From positions 62,001-126,000 of the forward strand of contig WJMJ01000131.1 in the NCBI GenBank assembly GCA_014728035.1: a stretch of 64,000 bases of DNA. Reading direction: 5' to 3'. This stretch comes from Promethearchaeota archaeon (lineage in GTDB: Archaea > Asgardarchaeota > Thorarchaeia > Thorarchaeales > Thorarchaeaceae). Numbering within the stretch: the first letter of the stretch is position 1; each line of letters starts with the position of its first letter. The position numbers and the translations under genes are program-made. The notes beneath the pieces were generated by a model, which was not told where the DNA came from, did no database searches, and worked only from the letters and a program-made list of their open reading frames with translations. Shown here one piece after another: positions 44,315 through 52,834 of the stretch.

Positions 44315-45958
44315 TTAGTTCACCGGATTTGGAATCATATTTCCTGGATTGATAATCCAATTTGGATCTAAAGCACGTTTTACTTCCTGCATCTCCTGAA
44401 TTCCTTTTTGACCATACATGACGGTCAGAAAATCGCGTTTTAGTTTACCTATTCCATGTTCTGCTGCTACAGTACCACCAAGTTCAACTGCACGTTTTGC
44501 AAAGATCATATAGTTATCCATGCCCTGTTTTACTTCTTCATTGTTACGAGGAATCATATTGACATGAACATGATTATCACCTATGTGACCGAAGATGACA
44601 TATTCCATTCCTTGTTCCTCGAGTATATCCCGATAGTATTTCAAATATTCACGAAATGCCTTATCCGGAACTGCCATGTCAGTGCCGATTTTGTGAACCT
44701 CATGATATTTCTGTTTTCGAGATGCAATGAGACCATTTACCGTTTCAGGGACAAAATGTCGAACAGTCTTCATCTTTTCCAATTCGGAACGATCCAGCCC
44801 AGCCCAGCTTGACTCTGATGATGAGTTGTGCTTATTCAATATCATCTCAAGACCCATGATTTTTTCCTCCATTGTTTCTTCAGTATATGCAAACTCGAAG
44901 AATACAATTGCCTGAGTGTCATCTGATAAAGCGGGTATCCTGATACCAGCAGAACTAGCCTTTTCACGAATCATCTTCAAAGCATTCGGACCAAAATATT
45001 CAAGAAAGTCCATCTGAACAGGAGTGTCTTCAGCTCGAATATCATACACAAATCCTACCGCATCGTCTTCACTAGGGAAGAATGCCATGACGGTCATGAT
45101 GTTTTCAGGAAGTGCAACAAGTCCTAATTCAACCATAGTAATTACACCAAGAATTCCTTCAGAACCAATAAATAGGTCAATCAAGTCCATATCGGGTTTA
45201 GCAAAGATACCAGCTGCATTCTTTGTTTCAGGCATTTGGTAAGAGGGAATTTGAATTTCAACAACCGAGCCATCTGAGTGGACAATTTCGAATTTGCCAT
45301 TCTTGGCTTTGCATTTTCCACGTTCGATATCCAATATGTCACCATTAGCTAGAACTACTCGAATTCGGTACACCCAATCCCTAACAGCTCCATAGTGGAA
45401 TGTACGTGCACCTGAAGCATTACAGGCAGTGATGCCTCCAATCCACGCACTCATCTCAGTAGGATCGACGGGGAATGTCATATCGACTGATTCCGCTAAA
45501 AATCGTTCAAGAGCTGCTTGATGCTCACCAGATTCTTTATCCTTCAAAGAATCCAAGTTCTTCTTGCTCACAGCATCAACCAAGTCTTCAAGCAAAACGC
45601 CGGACTCGGCTGCAATGGAATATCTATCTTCAGCCTCCGAGTAATTCATGTAAAGGAGGTCGTTCATTCTCTCAAGATTAAGAGCTATCCCACCCAAGGG
45701 AACTGCAGCTCCAGTAAGTCCAGTACGACCACCTTGAATTGTGACTGCCGTGCCGTTTTGATGAGCTTCCTTCAAAATAGAAGCAACTTGAGCTTCAGTA
45801 GAAGGGAATAGCAATTTTTCTGCTTTCCCATCAAACGAATGACTCTCATCATCCAAATATAGTGCATAGGTATCCATAATCTCAGCCTGATCTTCTATCA
45901 CTTTGACTTCTGATAAGTCAGCAGATTCAGGGGAAATAGCTTCAATTCGATTTGTCAT
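44315..45958 (-). CDS. FAD-linked oxidase of the GlcD/D-lactate dehydrogenase family
   Basis: 547 residues. The FAD-binding PCMH domain spans residues ~45-270, with PSTEAQVASILKEAHQNG and the flavin loop GGRTGLTGAAVPLGG near 70. The C-terminal cap has GHIGDNHVHVNM and AEHGIGKLKR, the metal and 2-hydroxyacid-binding region, and ends with WIINPGNM. Such enzymes oxidise D-lactate, glycolate or D-2-hydroxyglutarate, passing electrons to a quinone, cytochrome, ETF or Fe-S protein. The 2-hydroxyacyl-CoA dehydratase in this window makes a 2-hydroxyacid substrate attractive. The ATG at 45958 is chosen; the 61 upstream codons look non-coding (no conserved motif, membrane-like). Confidence 0.9.
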   Translation of the reverse strand: MTNRIEAISPESADLSEVKVIEDQAEIMDTYALYLDDESHSFDGKAEKLLFPSTEAQVASILKEAHQNGTAVTIQGGRTGLTGAAVPLGGIALNLERMNDLLYMNYSEAEDRYSIAAESGVLLEDLVDAVSKKNLDSLKDKESGEHQAALERFLAESVDMTFPVDPTEMSAWIGGITACNASGARTFHYGAVRDWVYRIRVVLANGDILDIERGKCKAKNGKFEIVHSDGSVVEIQIPSYQMPETKNAAGIFAKPDMDLIDLFIGSEGILGVITMVELGLVALPENIMTVMAFFPSEDDAVGFVYDIRAEDTPVQMDFLEYFGPNALKMIREKASSAGIRIPALSDDTQAIVFFEFAYTEETMEEKIMGLEMILNKHNSSSESSWAGLDRSELEKMKTVRHFVPETVNGLIASRKQKYHEVHKIGTDMAVPDKAFREYLKYYRDILEEQGMEYVIFGHIGDNHVHVNMIPRNNEEVKQGMDNYMIFAKRAVELGGTVAAEHGIGKLKRDFLTVMYGQKGIQEMQEVKRALDPNWIINPGNMIPNPVN

Positions 45959-46115
45959 TGTCCAATACTCCAGAACGACTTTGCATACAGAGTAGGTTCT
46001 GAATATCAAAGTTACCAAATACCTAAGAAAGTCAACGGTAGTGTTATCAATAGGATAGGATGCACGATATAGTACATTGATTGAATTATACAGAATCCAG
46101 TAGAAGGAATAAAAG

Positions 46116-47018
46116 ATGAGAATAGCAGCAGTTTCCGACATTCATGTGGCTTCAGATGGGAGCGATGAAAAGCTACTAGAGGAAATTCGGAAAAGAATAG
46201 AGGATTTGAGCCCAGACGTTTTCATTCTCGCTGGAGATGTGAGTGACAATATAGAGATTCTTTCTCATACATTATCGTCCTTGAAAGTGAATGACTGTGC
46301 TAGTCTATATGTCCCAGGCAATCATGATATTTGGTTTGAAAAAGAAAAAGGATTAAGCTCTCTAGAGAAGTATAGTGAAGTAATTGGAGCGGTCTGTAAC
46401 AAGACGGGATTTGTCTTTTTGCCTGACGAACCAACCATCTTTTCAAACATCGCATTTGTAGGGAGTATTGGATGGTATGATTACTCATTTCAAAGTGACG
46501 AATTTGATATTCCCGAAGAGTGTTTTGAAAATAAAGAGTTTAAGGGAAACATATGGTATGACGTGTTCAGTGTTGATTGGGAATTTTCAGATCAAGAGGC
46601 AACAGACCTGTTTAATCAAAAGCTACAATACGACTTGTCAACATTTCCACAAGATATTGAAAAAGTCGTGTATGTATCACATCATTTACCTTTTCGAGAG
46701 ATGACGCTCTACAAGCATTTTTTGCCATGGGATTTCTTCTCAGCTTTCATGGGATCAAGCTCGACAGGGAAGATTCTACTTGATGACGATAGAGTTGTTT
46801 TAGCAATCGCAGGCCATAGTCATATCAGAAAAATAACAAGAATTGGTGACATCACAGCGATGACTGTGCCTATTGGATATGGACGTCCTGAAGATAATGA
46901 TTGCAAGTCATTTGTAGAATCAGCTATAGCATTCATAGAAATCGGAGAAGAAGTAGAAATTCTAAAGTTTGTAGAGGGCGATATCTGTGAAGGGCTGCCT
47001 TATCTAAGTTTCAGATAA
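46116..47018 (+). CDS. Calcineurin-like metallophosphoesterase
   Basis: 300 residues with all five metallophosphoesterase blocks: SDIH near residue 7, GDVSDN near 40, GNHD near 68, SHH near 191 and GHSH near 234. Two metal ions would be bound. There is no signal peptide or membrane helix, so it is cytoplasmic. The substrate could be a nucleotide, cyclic nucleotide or phosphoprotein; neighbours do not suggest which. AAGGA lies about 7 nt before the ATG. Confidence 0.9.
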   Translation: MRIAAVSDIHVASDGSDEKLLEEIRKRIEDLSPDVFILAGDVSDNIEILSHTLSSLKVNDCASLYVPGNHDIWFEKEKGLSSLEKYSEVIGAVCNKTGFVFLPDEPTIFSNIAFVGSIGWYDYSFQSDEFDIPEECFENKEFKGNIWYDVFSVDWEFSDQEATDLFNQKLQYDLSTFPQDIEKVVYVSHHLPFREMTLYKHFLPWDFFSAFMGSSSTGKILLDDDRVVLAIAGHSHIRKITRIGDITAMTVPIGYGRPEDNDCKSFVESAIAFIEIGEEVEILKFVEGDICEGLPYLSFR

Positions 47019-47124
47019 TATGCAGATTGAAATGCGAAGGATTAATGAGGAGGAACAATAACTAATTGGAACTTACAGGAAGAGTGTAGATTTGAAAAAT
47101 AGATAGATATGGGGACATGAAAGA

Positions 47125-48432
47125 ATGGATGCATTGGGAACAGCAATTCTAATAGTCTTTGTTGGAACATACTTGGTTATTTCCACAGAGAAAGTAAATC
47201 GCACCGGAATGTCACTATTAGGAATGGCAATTGCGGGTATTGTGTTGTGGATTGCTGCGATTATGGAAATCCCAGGTGGTACTGACTTTGCACACTATGC
47301 AGAACAAATAGAATGGAGCACCATACTATTTGTATTGAGTATGATGATCATTGTAGGTGTGGCAGGAGCTTCGGGTATGTTCCAATATATTGCACTAACA
47401 CTGTCAAGACCTAGTGGAGGAGATCACAAACAGCTGTTCATCACATTTTTGGTATTTGTTTTTGGTATATCACTCTTTTTCGATACTGTTTCCACAATGC
47501 TGATTATGGCACCATTAACGATTGAAGTCTGTAAGGCACTTGATATCGATTTCAAACCTTTTCTCATTTGTGAGTCTATCACGTGTAATTTCGCTTCAAT
47601 TCCCTCGATTGTAGGTGCAGTTCCCAACCTTGTTATTGCTCAAGCAACGAATCTGAATGCTGGATTCCTTTTCATCTGCTTTCTTCCACTATCAATCATT
47701 CTTTTTCTTGTAACACTTCCATTATTTCTCAAATGGTATAAGGACTCATTCGGAGTGACCGAAAAATACAGGGTTGAAGCAGTATTTGATATAGACCCAA
47801 CAGTGATGATCAAGTCGCGACGTGATTTTTATGCTGCAGTAATAGCAATTGGAGTCTTAGTAGTTGGATTCTCACTAGGACCTACCTTCGGATTAGAACC
47901 ACCATTGATTGCCTTGGGGATAGCTGCATTCATGCTTCTTTTATCGCATGAGAGAGCAAATGAGTTTTTGAGCAAAGTTGGATGGGATACTGTATTCTTT
48001 TTAGTTGGTCTCTTTGGATTAGTTGTGGCTTTAGAATTAACTGGTCTGATTCACGAGCTAGGTATTGCTATTGAAAACTTCATAGGTGATGACGCAGCGG
48101 TAGCAACAATTTTCATGGTTTGGATTCCCGCTATGTTATCAGCATTTCTAGATAATCTTCCAGTGTCAGCTGTTCTATCACCAATAGCACTTCAATTTGC
48201 ATCTGTTAGTCCAATGATACCATTAGCTCTAGTTTTTGCTGTGAACATTGGAGGGTATATTTTTACTCCACTCGGCTCACCAGCAAATATGATAGCTATC
48301 GGGTATTCTGAAGCTGAGCATGATGGGATTTCTTTTGCTGAGTTTGTTAAACTAGGAACCATTGCAGGGATTATACATCTTACAATTGGTTCGCTTTGGC
48401 TACTGGGAATCGGGGTTATACTAGGAGTATAG
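47125..48432 (+). CDS. Ion transporter of the ArsB/NhaD superfamily
   Basis: 435 residues with about twelve hydrophobic helices and the internal two-fold repeat of the IT superfamily. Half one contains FFDTVSTMLIMAPLT and the re-entrant region SIVGAVPNLV near residue 155-172; half two contains FLDNLPVSAVLSPIA and GGYIFTPLGSPANM near 355-390. These motifs occur in ArsB-type anion and NhaD-type Na+/H+ carriers. Arsenite, organic acid or sodium are all possible; no ars gene is adjacent. It starts at the ATG at 47125. A GC-rich candidate RNA lies immediately downstream. Confidence 0.85.
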   Translation: MDALGTAILIVFVGTYLVISTEKVNRTGMSLLGMAIAGIVLWIAAIMEIPGGTDFAHYAEQIEWSTILFVLSMMIIVGVAGASGMFQYIALTLSRPSGGDHKQLFITFLVFVFGISLFFDTVSTMLIMAPLTIEVCKALDIDFKPFLICESITCNFASIPSIVGAVPNLVIAQATNLNAGFLFICFLPLSIILFLVTLPLFLKWYKDSFGVTEKYRVEAVFDIDPTVMIKSRRDFYAAVIAIGVLVVGFSLGPTFGLEPPLIALGIAAFMLLLSHERANEFLSKVGWDTVFFLVGLFGLVVALELTGLIHELGIAIENFIGDDAAVATIFMVWIPAMLSAFLDNLPVSAVLSPIALQFASVSPMIPLALVFAVNIGGYIFTPLGSPANMIAIGYSEAEHDGISFAEFVKLGTIAGIIHLTIGSLWLLGIGVILGV

Positions 48433-48445
48433 AAGAAACAATTTA

Positions 48446-48514
48446 AGTGGCGCCCTGTCCCGTGCATGCCGTTGCCGCCGGGAGGACGAACAACTACGGA
48501 GACTAGACGCCATT
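48446..48514. ncRNA. GC-rich candidate structured RNA
   Basis: About 67% G+C over 66 nt in an otherwise AT-rich region. The ends pair as a 7-bp stem (48446-48452 with 48508-48514, one G-T wobble). Inside, TCCCG (48458-48462) pairs with CGGGA (48479-48483), and GCA/TGC (48464-48466/48473-48475) forms a small hairpin. No coding frame or tRNA T-loop fits. It may be a small RNA, a leader of the NYN-domain gene at 48619 or an unusual terminator of the transporter gene; the strand is not decided. Confidence 0.4.
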
Positions 48515-48618
48515 ATTAAATACACATTCTTTCTTTAATTATGTTACGTATTGTGACTTTCTATTACTAATTTGTTAAACTAATAGCCCCCAATTTTGAG
48601 TAAAGAAAAAGGTTGCCT

Positions 48619-49179
48619 GTGATAGACCAAGATGTTTTTCAACACGTTAAAAGTGAATGTACATACGGATTGTGTTCATCTATGCCAAAACGGACAAGAT
48701 GCCCTCATTGTGACAGACTTTTCAGAAGAGACCAGATCGATGAACACATTCTGAAATGTCGATATCGCGAACGAGAGAAACGTGCTAGGAAACGAGTTGT
48801 AAGAAGAAAAAAAGTAGTAATCGATGGAAATAATTTGGCATACTATTTATCTCCTAACGGACTTCCAAGATGCTCGAATTTAGTCAAAGCTCGAAACAGC
48901 CTGATCAATGCAGGATATAGACCTGTGATTATAGTATCTGCTGCGTTGAAACACAAAATAGACAACACAGAAACACTACGAGCAATGATTAGAAATGGAC
49001 AGGTAATCGAGGCAAGAAGAGGCACCAGTGACGACCTAGCCATTATCAACTATGCTCAAAAGTACAATACAGATATAGTATCTAATGATAGATTTCTTGA
49101 TTGGCTTGATAGATACCCATGGCTGCCTGATCGTCTGAAGAAATACCGTATGACTCCCTCAGGTCTCATTCTCATCTGA
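48619..49179 (+). CDS. Zinc finger plus NYN/PIN-type ribonuclease-like protein
   Basis: 186 residues. A zinc finger (CPHCDRLFRRDQIDEHILKC, residues ~28-48) is followed by a very basic linker and an NYN/PIN-like domain of the Zc3h12a kind: VVIDGNNLAYYL near 67, GTSDDLAII near 135 and TDIVSNDRFLDW near 150 give the Asp cluster needed for metal-dependent RNA cleavage. It is probably an RNA-binding endoribonuclease. The start is uncertain: GTG 48619 has AAAGG about 6 nt upstream; TTG 48613 and ATG 48682 (just before the finger) are alternatives. Confidence 0.75.
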   Translation: MIDQDVFQHVKSECTYGLCSSMPKRTRCPHCDRLFRRDQIDEHILKCRYREREKRARKRVVRRKKVVIDGNNLAYYLSPNGLPRCSNLVKARNSLINAGYRPVIIVSAALKHKIDNTETLRAMIRNGQVIEARRGTSDDLAIINYAQKYNTDIVSNDRFLDWLDRYPWLPDRLKKYRMTPSGLILI

Positions 49180-49266
49180 GAAAGAACTTCAGTATTGTAC
49201 TCTTCGAAAGCATTAAAATTACTAATGAAAATCATTCTTGAAAAGGCCTAGCGGTAAGGGAAGAAA

Positions 49267-51051
49267 ATGAAGACTAAAGAATTACGACAGAAATATCTTG
49301 ACTTTTTCAAAGAAAAAGACCACAAAGTCATAGGCTCAGCATCATTGATGCCTGAAAACGACCCTACAGTACTCTTCACCACCGCAGGAATGCATCCACT
49401 TGTACCGTTCTTACTAGGACAAAGACACCCGCAAGGAAAACGATTAGTAGATGTACAGAAGTGTATTCGAACTACAGATATCGATGAGGTGGGAGATACA
49501 ACACATCTAACATTCTTTGAGATGCTGGGAAATTGGAGTCTTGGAGATTACTGGAAAGAAGAAGCTATAACATGGAGTTACGAGTTCCTTACCTCAAAAA
49601 AATGGTTGGGAATAGACCCTGAAAGCCTCTCTATAACAGTTTTTGAAGGTGATGATGATGCTCCACGCGATGAAGAATCGGTAGAGGTCTGGAAGAAGGT
49701 GGGAATTCCTGAAGATAGAATCTATTATCTTCCGAAGAAAGACAATTGGTGGGGGCCAGCAGGCCAGACTGGTCCATGTGGACCTTGCACAGAAATGTTC
49801 ATTGAAATAAAGGGAATTCCAAAATGTAGTTCTGACTGTCAACCTGGTTGCAACTGTGGACATTTTGTGGAAATTTGGAATGATGTCTTCATGGAGTATA
49901 ACAAACAAGAGGATGGTACATATATCCAACTCAAACAAAAGAATGTTGACACAGGAATGGGAGTGGAAAGAACCGCAGCTATTCTACAAGGCGTTCCAAC
50001 CGTATATGATACAGATTTGTTTGTACCCCTAATAGACAAGGTCCGAGAATATATAGAAAAAGAGGATGAAACAGAACAAGACATCAGATACATCCGGATA
50101 ATTGTAGACCATGTAAAATCAGCAGTAATGATCATGTCGGATGATAGAAAAATATCTCCTTCCAATGTTGAACACGGGTACATTGTTCGACGTTTGCTTA
50201 GGAAAGCAATCCTAGGTTTAGACAAACTCGGAATAGAGAAGAACATAATGAAAGAGCTCGCCGAGATTGTTATTGATATGTACAAAGGCATCTATGAGGA
50301 AGTAGAACGAAATCGTGAATTTGTGATGGATAATTTAGAGCGTGAAGAGAAAAAGTTCAGACGAACATTGAGAAAGGCACTCAGAAAATTCAATCGTATA
50401 TATGATAAGAAGGGAAAAATCACTGGAGAAGATGCATTTCTACTATTCACTAGTTTTGGATTGCCGATTGAGATGACAAAAGACCTTGCAGAAGAGAGAG
50501 GATTCAGAATCGACATGAAGACGTTTCGAGAAGAATTCGAGCAACATCGAGATATTTCAAGAAGTGGAAGCGATAAGAAGTTTAAAGGAGGTCTCGCAGA
50601 TCATAGTGAGATTATTACCAAGCTGCATACTGCAACTCATCTTTTGCAGGCTGCTTTGCGAAAAATATTAGGGGAAACTGTAAAGCAAAAAGGAAGCAAT
50701 ATCACCAAAGATCGTCTGAGATTTGATTTCACGTTTCAGAGAAAACTCACAAAAGAAGAATTAGAACAGGTTGAGCAATTAGTAAACGAGGTCATTGAAA
50801 AAGACTTGAAAGTGACTCAGGAGTTCATGTCAATCGAGGAGGCTGAGGAAAGGGGAGCACTTGCATTCTTCACCGAAACCTATGGTGATGAGGTGTCGGT
50901 CTATTCGGTTGGTGACTTCAGCAAAGAAGTCTGTGGTGGGCCACATGTTGAACACACGGGAGTATTGGAACATTTCAGAATCAAAAAACAAGAAAATATT
51001 GGTGCGGGATTGGTAAGAATTCGAGCTATTGTAGAATCAAAATCATCGTAA
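49267..51051 (+). CDS. alaS: Short alanyl-tRNA synthetase without C-Ala domain, bacterial (Patescibacteria-like) type
   Basis: 594 residues. The class II core is present (FTTAGMHPLVPFLLG, THLTFFEMLGNWSLGDYWK, NVDTGMGVERT), followed by the tRNA-recognition helical domain and the editing domain with HTATH near 454 and CGGPH at 556-560. The protein ends right after the editing domain; the DHHA1/C-Ala part found in most archaeal and bacterial AlaRS is absent and no continuation is seen downstream. The N-terminal style is that of short Patescibacteria enzymes, not of archaeal AlaRS. AGGGA precedes the ATG. It charges tRNA-Ala and should clear mischarged Ser/Gly. Horizontal acquisition is likely; it may be a second copy. 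Confidence 0.93.
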   Translation: MKTKELRQKYLDFFKEKDHKVIGSASLMPENDPTVLFTTAGMHPLVPFLLGQRHPQGKRLVDVQKCIRTTDIDEVGDTTHLTFFEMLGNWSLGDYWKEEAITWSYEFLTSKKWLGIDPESLSITVFEGDDDAPRDEESVEVWKKVGIPEDRIYYLPKKDNWWGPAGQTGPCGPCTEMFIEIKGIPKCSSDCQPGCNCGHFVEIWNDVFMEYNKQEDGTYIQLKQKNVDTGMGVERTAAILQGVPTVYDTDLFVPLIDKVREYIEKEDETEQDIRYIRIIVDHVKSAVMIMSDDRKISPSNVEHGYIVRRLLRKAILGLDKLGIEKNIMKELAEIVIDMYKGIYEEVERNREFVMDNLEREEKKFRRTLRKALRKFNRIYDKKGKITGEDAFLLFTSFGLPIEMTKDLAEERGFRIDMKTFREEFEQHRDISRSGSDKKFKGGLADHSEIITKLHTATHLLQAALRKILGETVKQKGSNITKDRLRFDFTFQRKLTKEELEQVEQLVNEVIEKDLKVTQEFMSIEEAEERGALAFFTETYGDEVSVYSVGDFSKEVCGGPHVEHTGVLEHFRIKKQENIGAGLVRIRAIVESKSS

Positions 51052-51080
51052 TCAATAGAGTATCGGTGAGAGATGAATCT

Positions 51081-51959
51081 CTATGATAGTGTATTGTATG
51101 CCTCAAAGAAACTACTAGGTCCGTCAACAATGGTCTGGACCAATGTAGCACGCCCAAGTTCCTTATCGATGCGTTCGGCCATATGTGCTCCAGTGATATA
51201 CCAGAGGCGTTTATCACGTCCACTCATGACCTCTAGAATCTCGAAGTCCTCTTCTTCAAGTTCTCTGTTCTGTGTGTTTGCGAGCTTTTCATAGATTTCA
51301 AAAAATTCACTAATTCGTTTTAAACGAGTTTTAGAGTCAAAGAGGGCCTGATAGTCCTCATGCTCCATTCCTTTTTGCTCAAGACGCAATTCTAAGGGAG
51401 CATATACTGCAAGTCCTTCAAGATGAGTTGCATACTGTATGACTGCAATCAGGTCAGATATTCGCTTCAAATCATGAATTGAAAATATAGGATTGTGTAA
51501 GGTGAATCCAACATGATGTAGTTCATGCATGGACATAAACAGGAGTTCTCGGTGATCCTGTTGGAAAAAACTATGACCGAGATTAATTAGTGCTGAATCT
51601 TCCGAAACAATTCCGATATCATAACCAAAATTGGCGTAAAGATGGAATGTGGATGAATTCATTGATGGAAGATAGTGCATTAAAGATTTGAACATGCTTT
51701 GAAATGCATCTTTTCGTGTTTCAATATAATTAACACATTCTCTAATTGCGTGAACTACCGTTTCATCATCTATATGACGATTCAAGATATCAGTCCAGAA
51801 TTTCCGAATATCGCTATCAGTGTTCCCAAACCGTTTTGCATGCGAATAGGTAAGTCTTGCAGCAGGATGGGCTATAATCGATTCAATAGCCATCGAAGAG
51901 GAGAGACTCTCGATCACTAATTCAGCGAAAGAGAGGTCTATTTCGATGCTGGAACTCAT
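51081..51959 (-). CDS. Putative zinc metallopeptidase (HELHH zincin)
   Basis: 292 residues. MHELHHVGF near residue 143 is an HExxH zinc site; THLEGLAVYAPLELR near 185 supplies the third ligand Glu of a gluzincin. There is no signal peptide or membrane helix, so it acts in the cytoplasm. The rest of the protein is helical and does not match a family I can name. It starts at the ATG at 51959, only 14 nt after the metallo-beta-lactamase gene stop on the same strand, so both are probably co-transcribed. Confidence 0.72.
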   Translation of the reverse strand: MSSSIEIDLSFAELVIESLSSSMAIESIIAHPAARLTYSHAKRFGNTDSDIRKFWTDILNRHIDDETVVHAIRECVNYIETRKDAFQSMFKSLMHYLPSMNSSTFHLYANFGYDIGIVSEDSALINLGHSFFQQDHRELLFMSMHELHHVGFTLHNPIFSIHDLKRISDLIAVIQYATHLEGLAVYAPLELRLEQKGMEHEDYQALFDSKTRLKRISEFFEIYEKLANTQNRELEEEDFEILEVMSGRDKRLWYITGAHMAERIDKELGRATLVQTIVDGPSSFFEAYNTLS

Positions 51960-51973
51960 AAAGATTCACAAAC

Positions 51974-52714
51974 CTATTGATAACCGGGAATACCGTGGAT
52001 AAGAATGTAATCTTTTGCCAAAGAGCCTGCTTTTATTGCTTCGTCACGGCACAAATGAACTCTGCGAGAGGTTTCTGGTAATTCGTCATGTGTGGCTTCA
52101 ATTATTGCAATATCCGCATCGCGCACACCAGTTTCAAGGGATTCGCAATATCTAGTATCACCACTATATGCTACAATAGTCTGCCCAATGCGAATTCTAT
52201 ATCCTAATGCAGGCATGAAAATATCATCTTCAGTAACGTTCTCAAGACCATAATGCTTTACTTCAAAAGCTCTTGTCTTGAAAAAATCGGTATCGAATCC
52301 TGAGCCATCAAAGAGTTCATGAAACCACAAATCAAAAGGCAATGACTCTCTATAATTAGAACGGAAAAAAGAAACAATTTCTTCTACTTCTTTACAACCT
52401 TTTGGGATGAGAATATTTAATGGGAGAGACCTTCCCATCATCCGCATGTATCCCAACAACGTATAGAGACCGCCCATATGATCGAAATGCCCATGACTAA
52501 TAGCGATGACATCAACCTCGTTAACTATCTTATCGCCATATAGATCTAGAAGATCTCTAGTAGATCCATCTCCAACATCAAGAAGCATCATCTTTCCAGT
52601 AAATTTCGAGTATAACACGACAGTGTTGCTAATTCCAGCAGCACTATATGGAATTATAACTTTTACTTCATCATTTTCCCATTCCGACTTGATAGCAGGT
52701 TCGTTCTTCGTCAT
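51974..52714 (-). CDS. Metallo-beta-lactamase-fold hydrolase
   Basis: 246 residues. The metal site is visible as SHGHFDHMGG near residue 73, Asp of YSGDTRYCE near 187 and the C-terminal His of ILIHGIPGY. An acidic LLDVGDGSTRDLL precedes it. The layout (His motif, GDT, C-terminal His) fits the RNase Z/phosphodiesterase-like branch; substrate unknown. The ATG at 52714 is used; a GTG three codons upstream is possible and neither has a clear ribosome-binding site, suggesting a leaderless transcript. It heads a probable operon with the HELHH protein. Confidence 0.85.
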   Translation of the reverse strand: MTKNEPAIKSEWENDEVKVIIPYSAAGISNTVVLYSKFTGKMMLLDVGDGSTRDLLDLYGDKIVNEVDVIAISHGHFDHMGGLYTLLGYMRMMGRSLPLNILIPKGCKEVEEIVSFFRSNYRESLPFDLWFHELFDGSGFDTDFFKTRAFEVKHYGLENVTEDDIFMPALGYRIRIGQTIVAYSGDTRYCESLETGVRDADIAIIEATHDELPETSRRVHLCRDEAIKAGSLAKDYILIHGIPGYQ

Positions 52715-52834
52715 GATTATCACATTGTAAGTGGAATATAACTCGTTGAATTGAAAGGAGTATCAAGAAAAGAAGAGGCATAAGGTAACAAAAACGTGTC
52801 GAATGCCACGTAATTATTACCTATGCAGAAGGGA

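Noticed and set aside
48446..48514. tRNA gene in the GC-rich element
   Set aside because: The 7-bp end stem resembles an acceptor stem, but no T-loop or anticodon arm can be placed.
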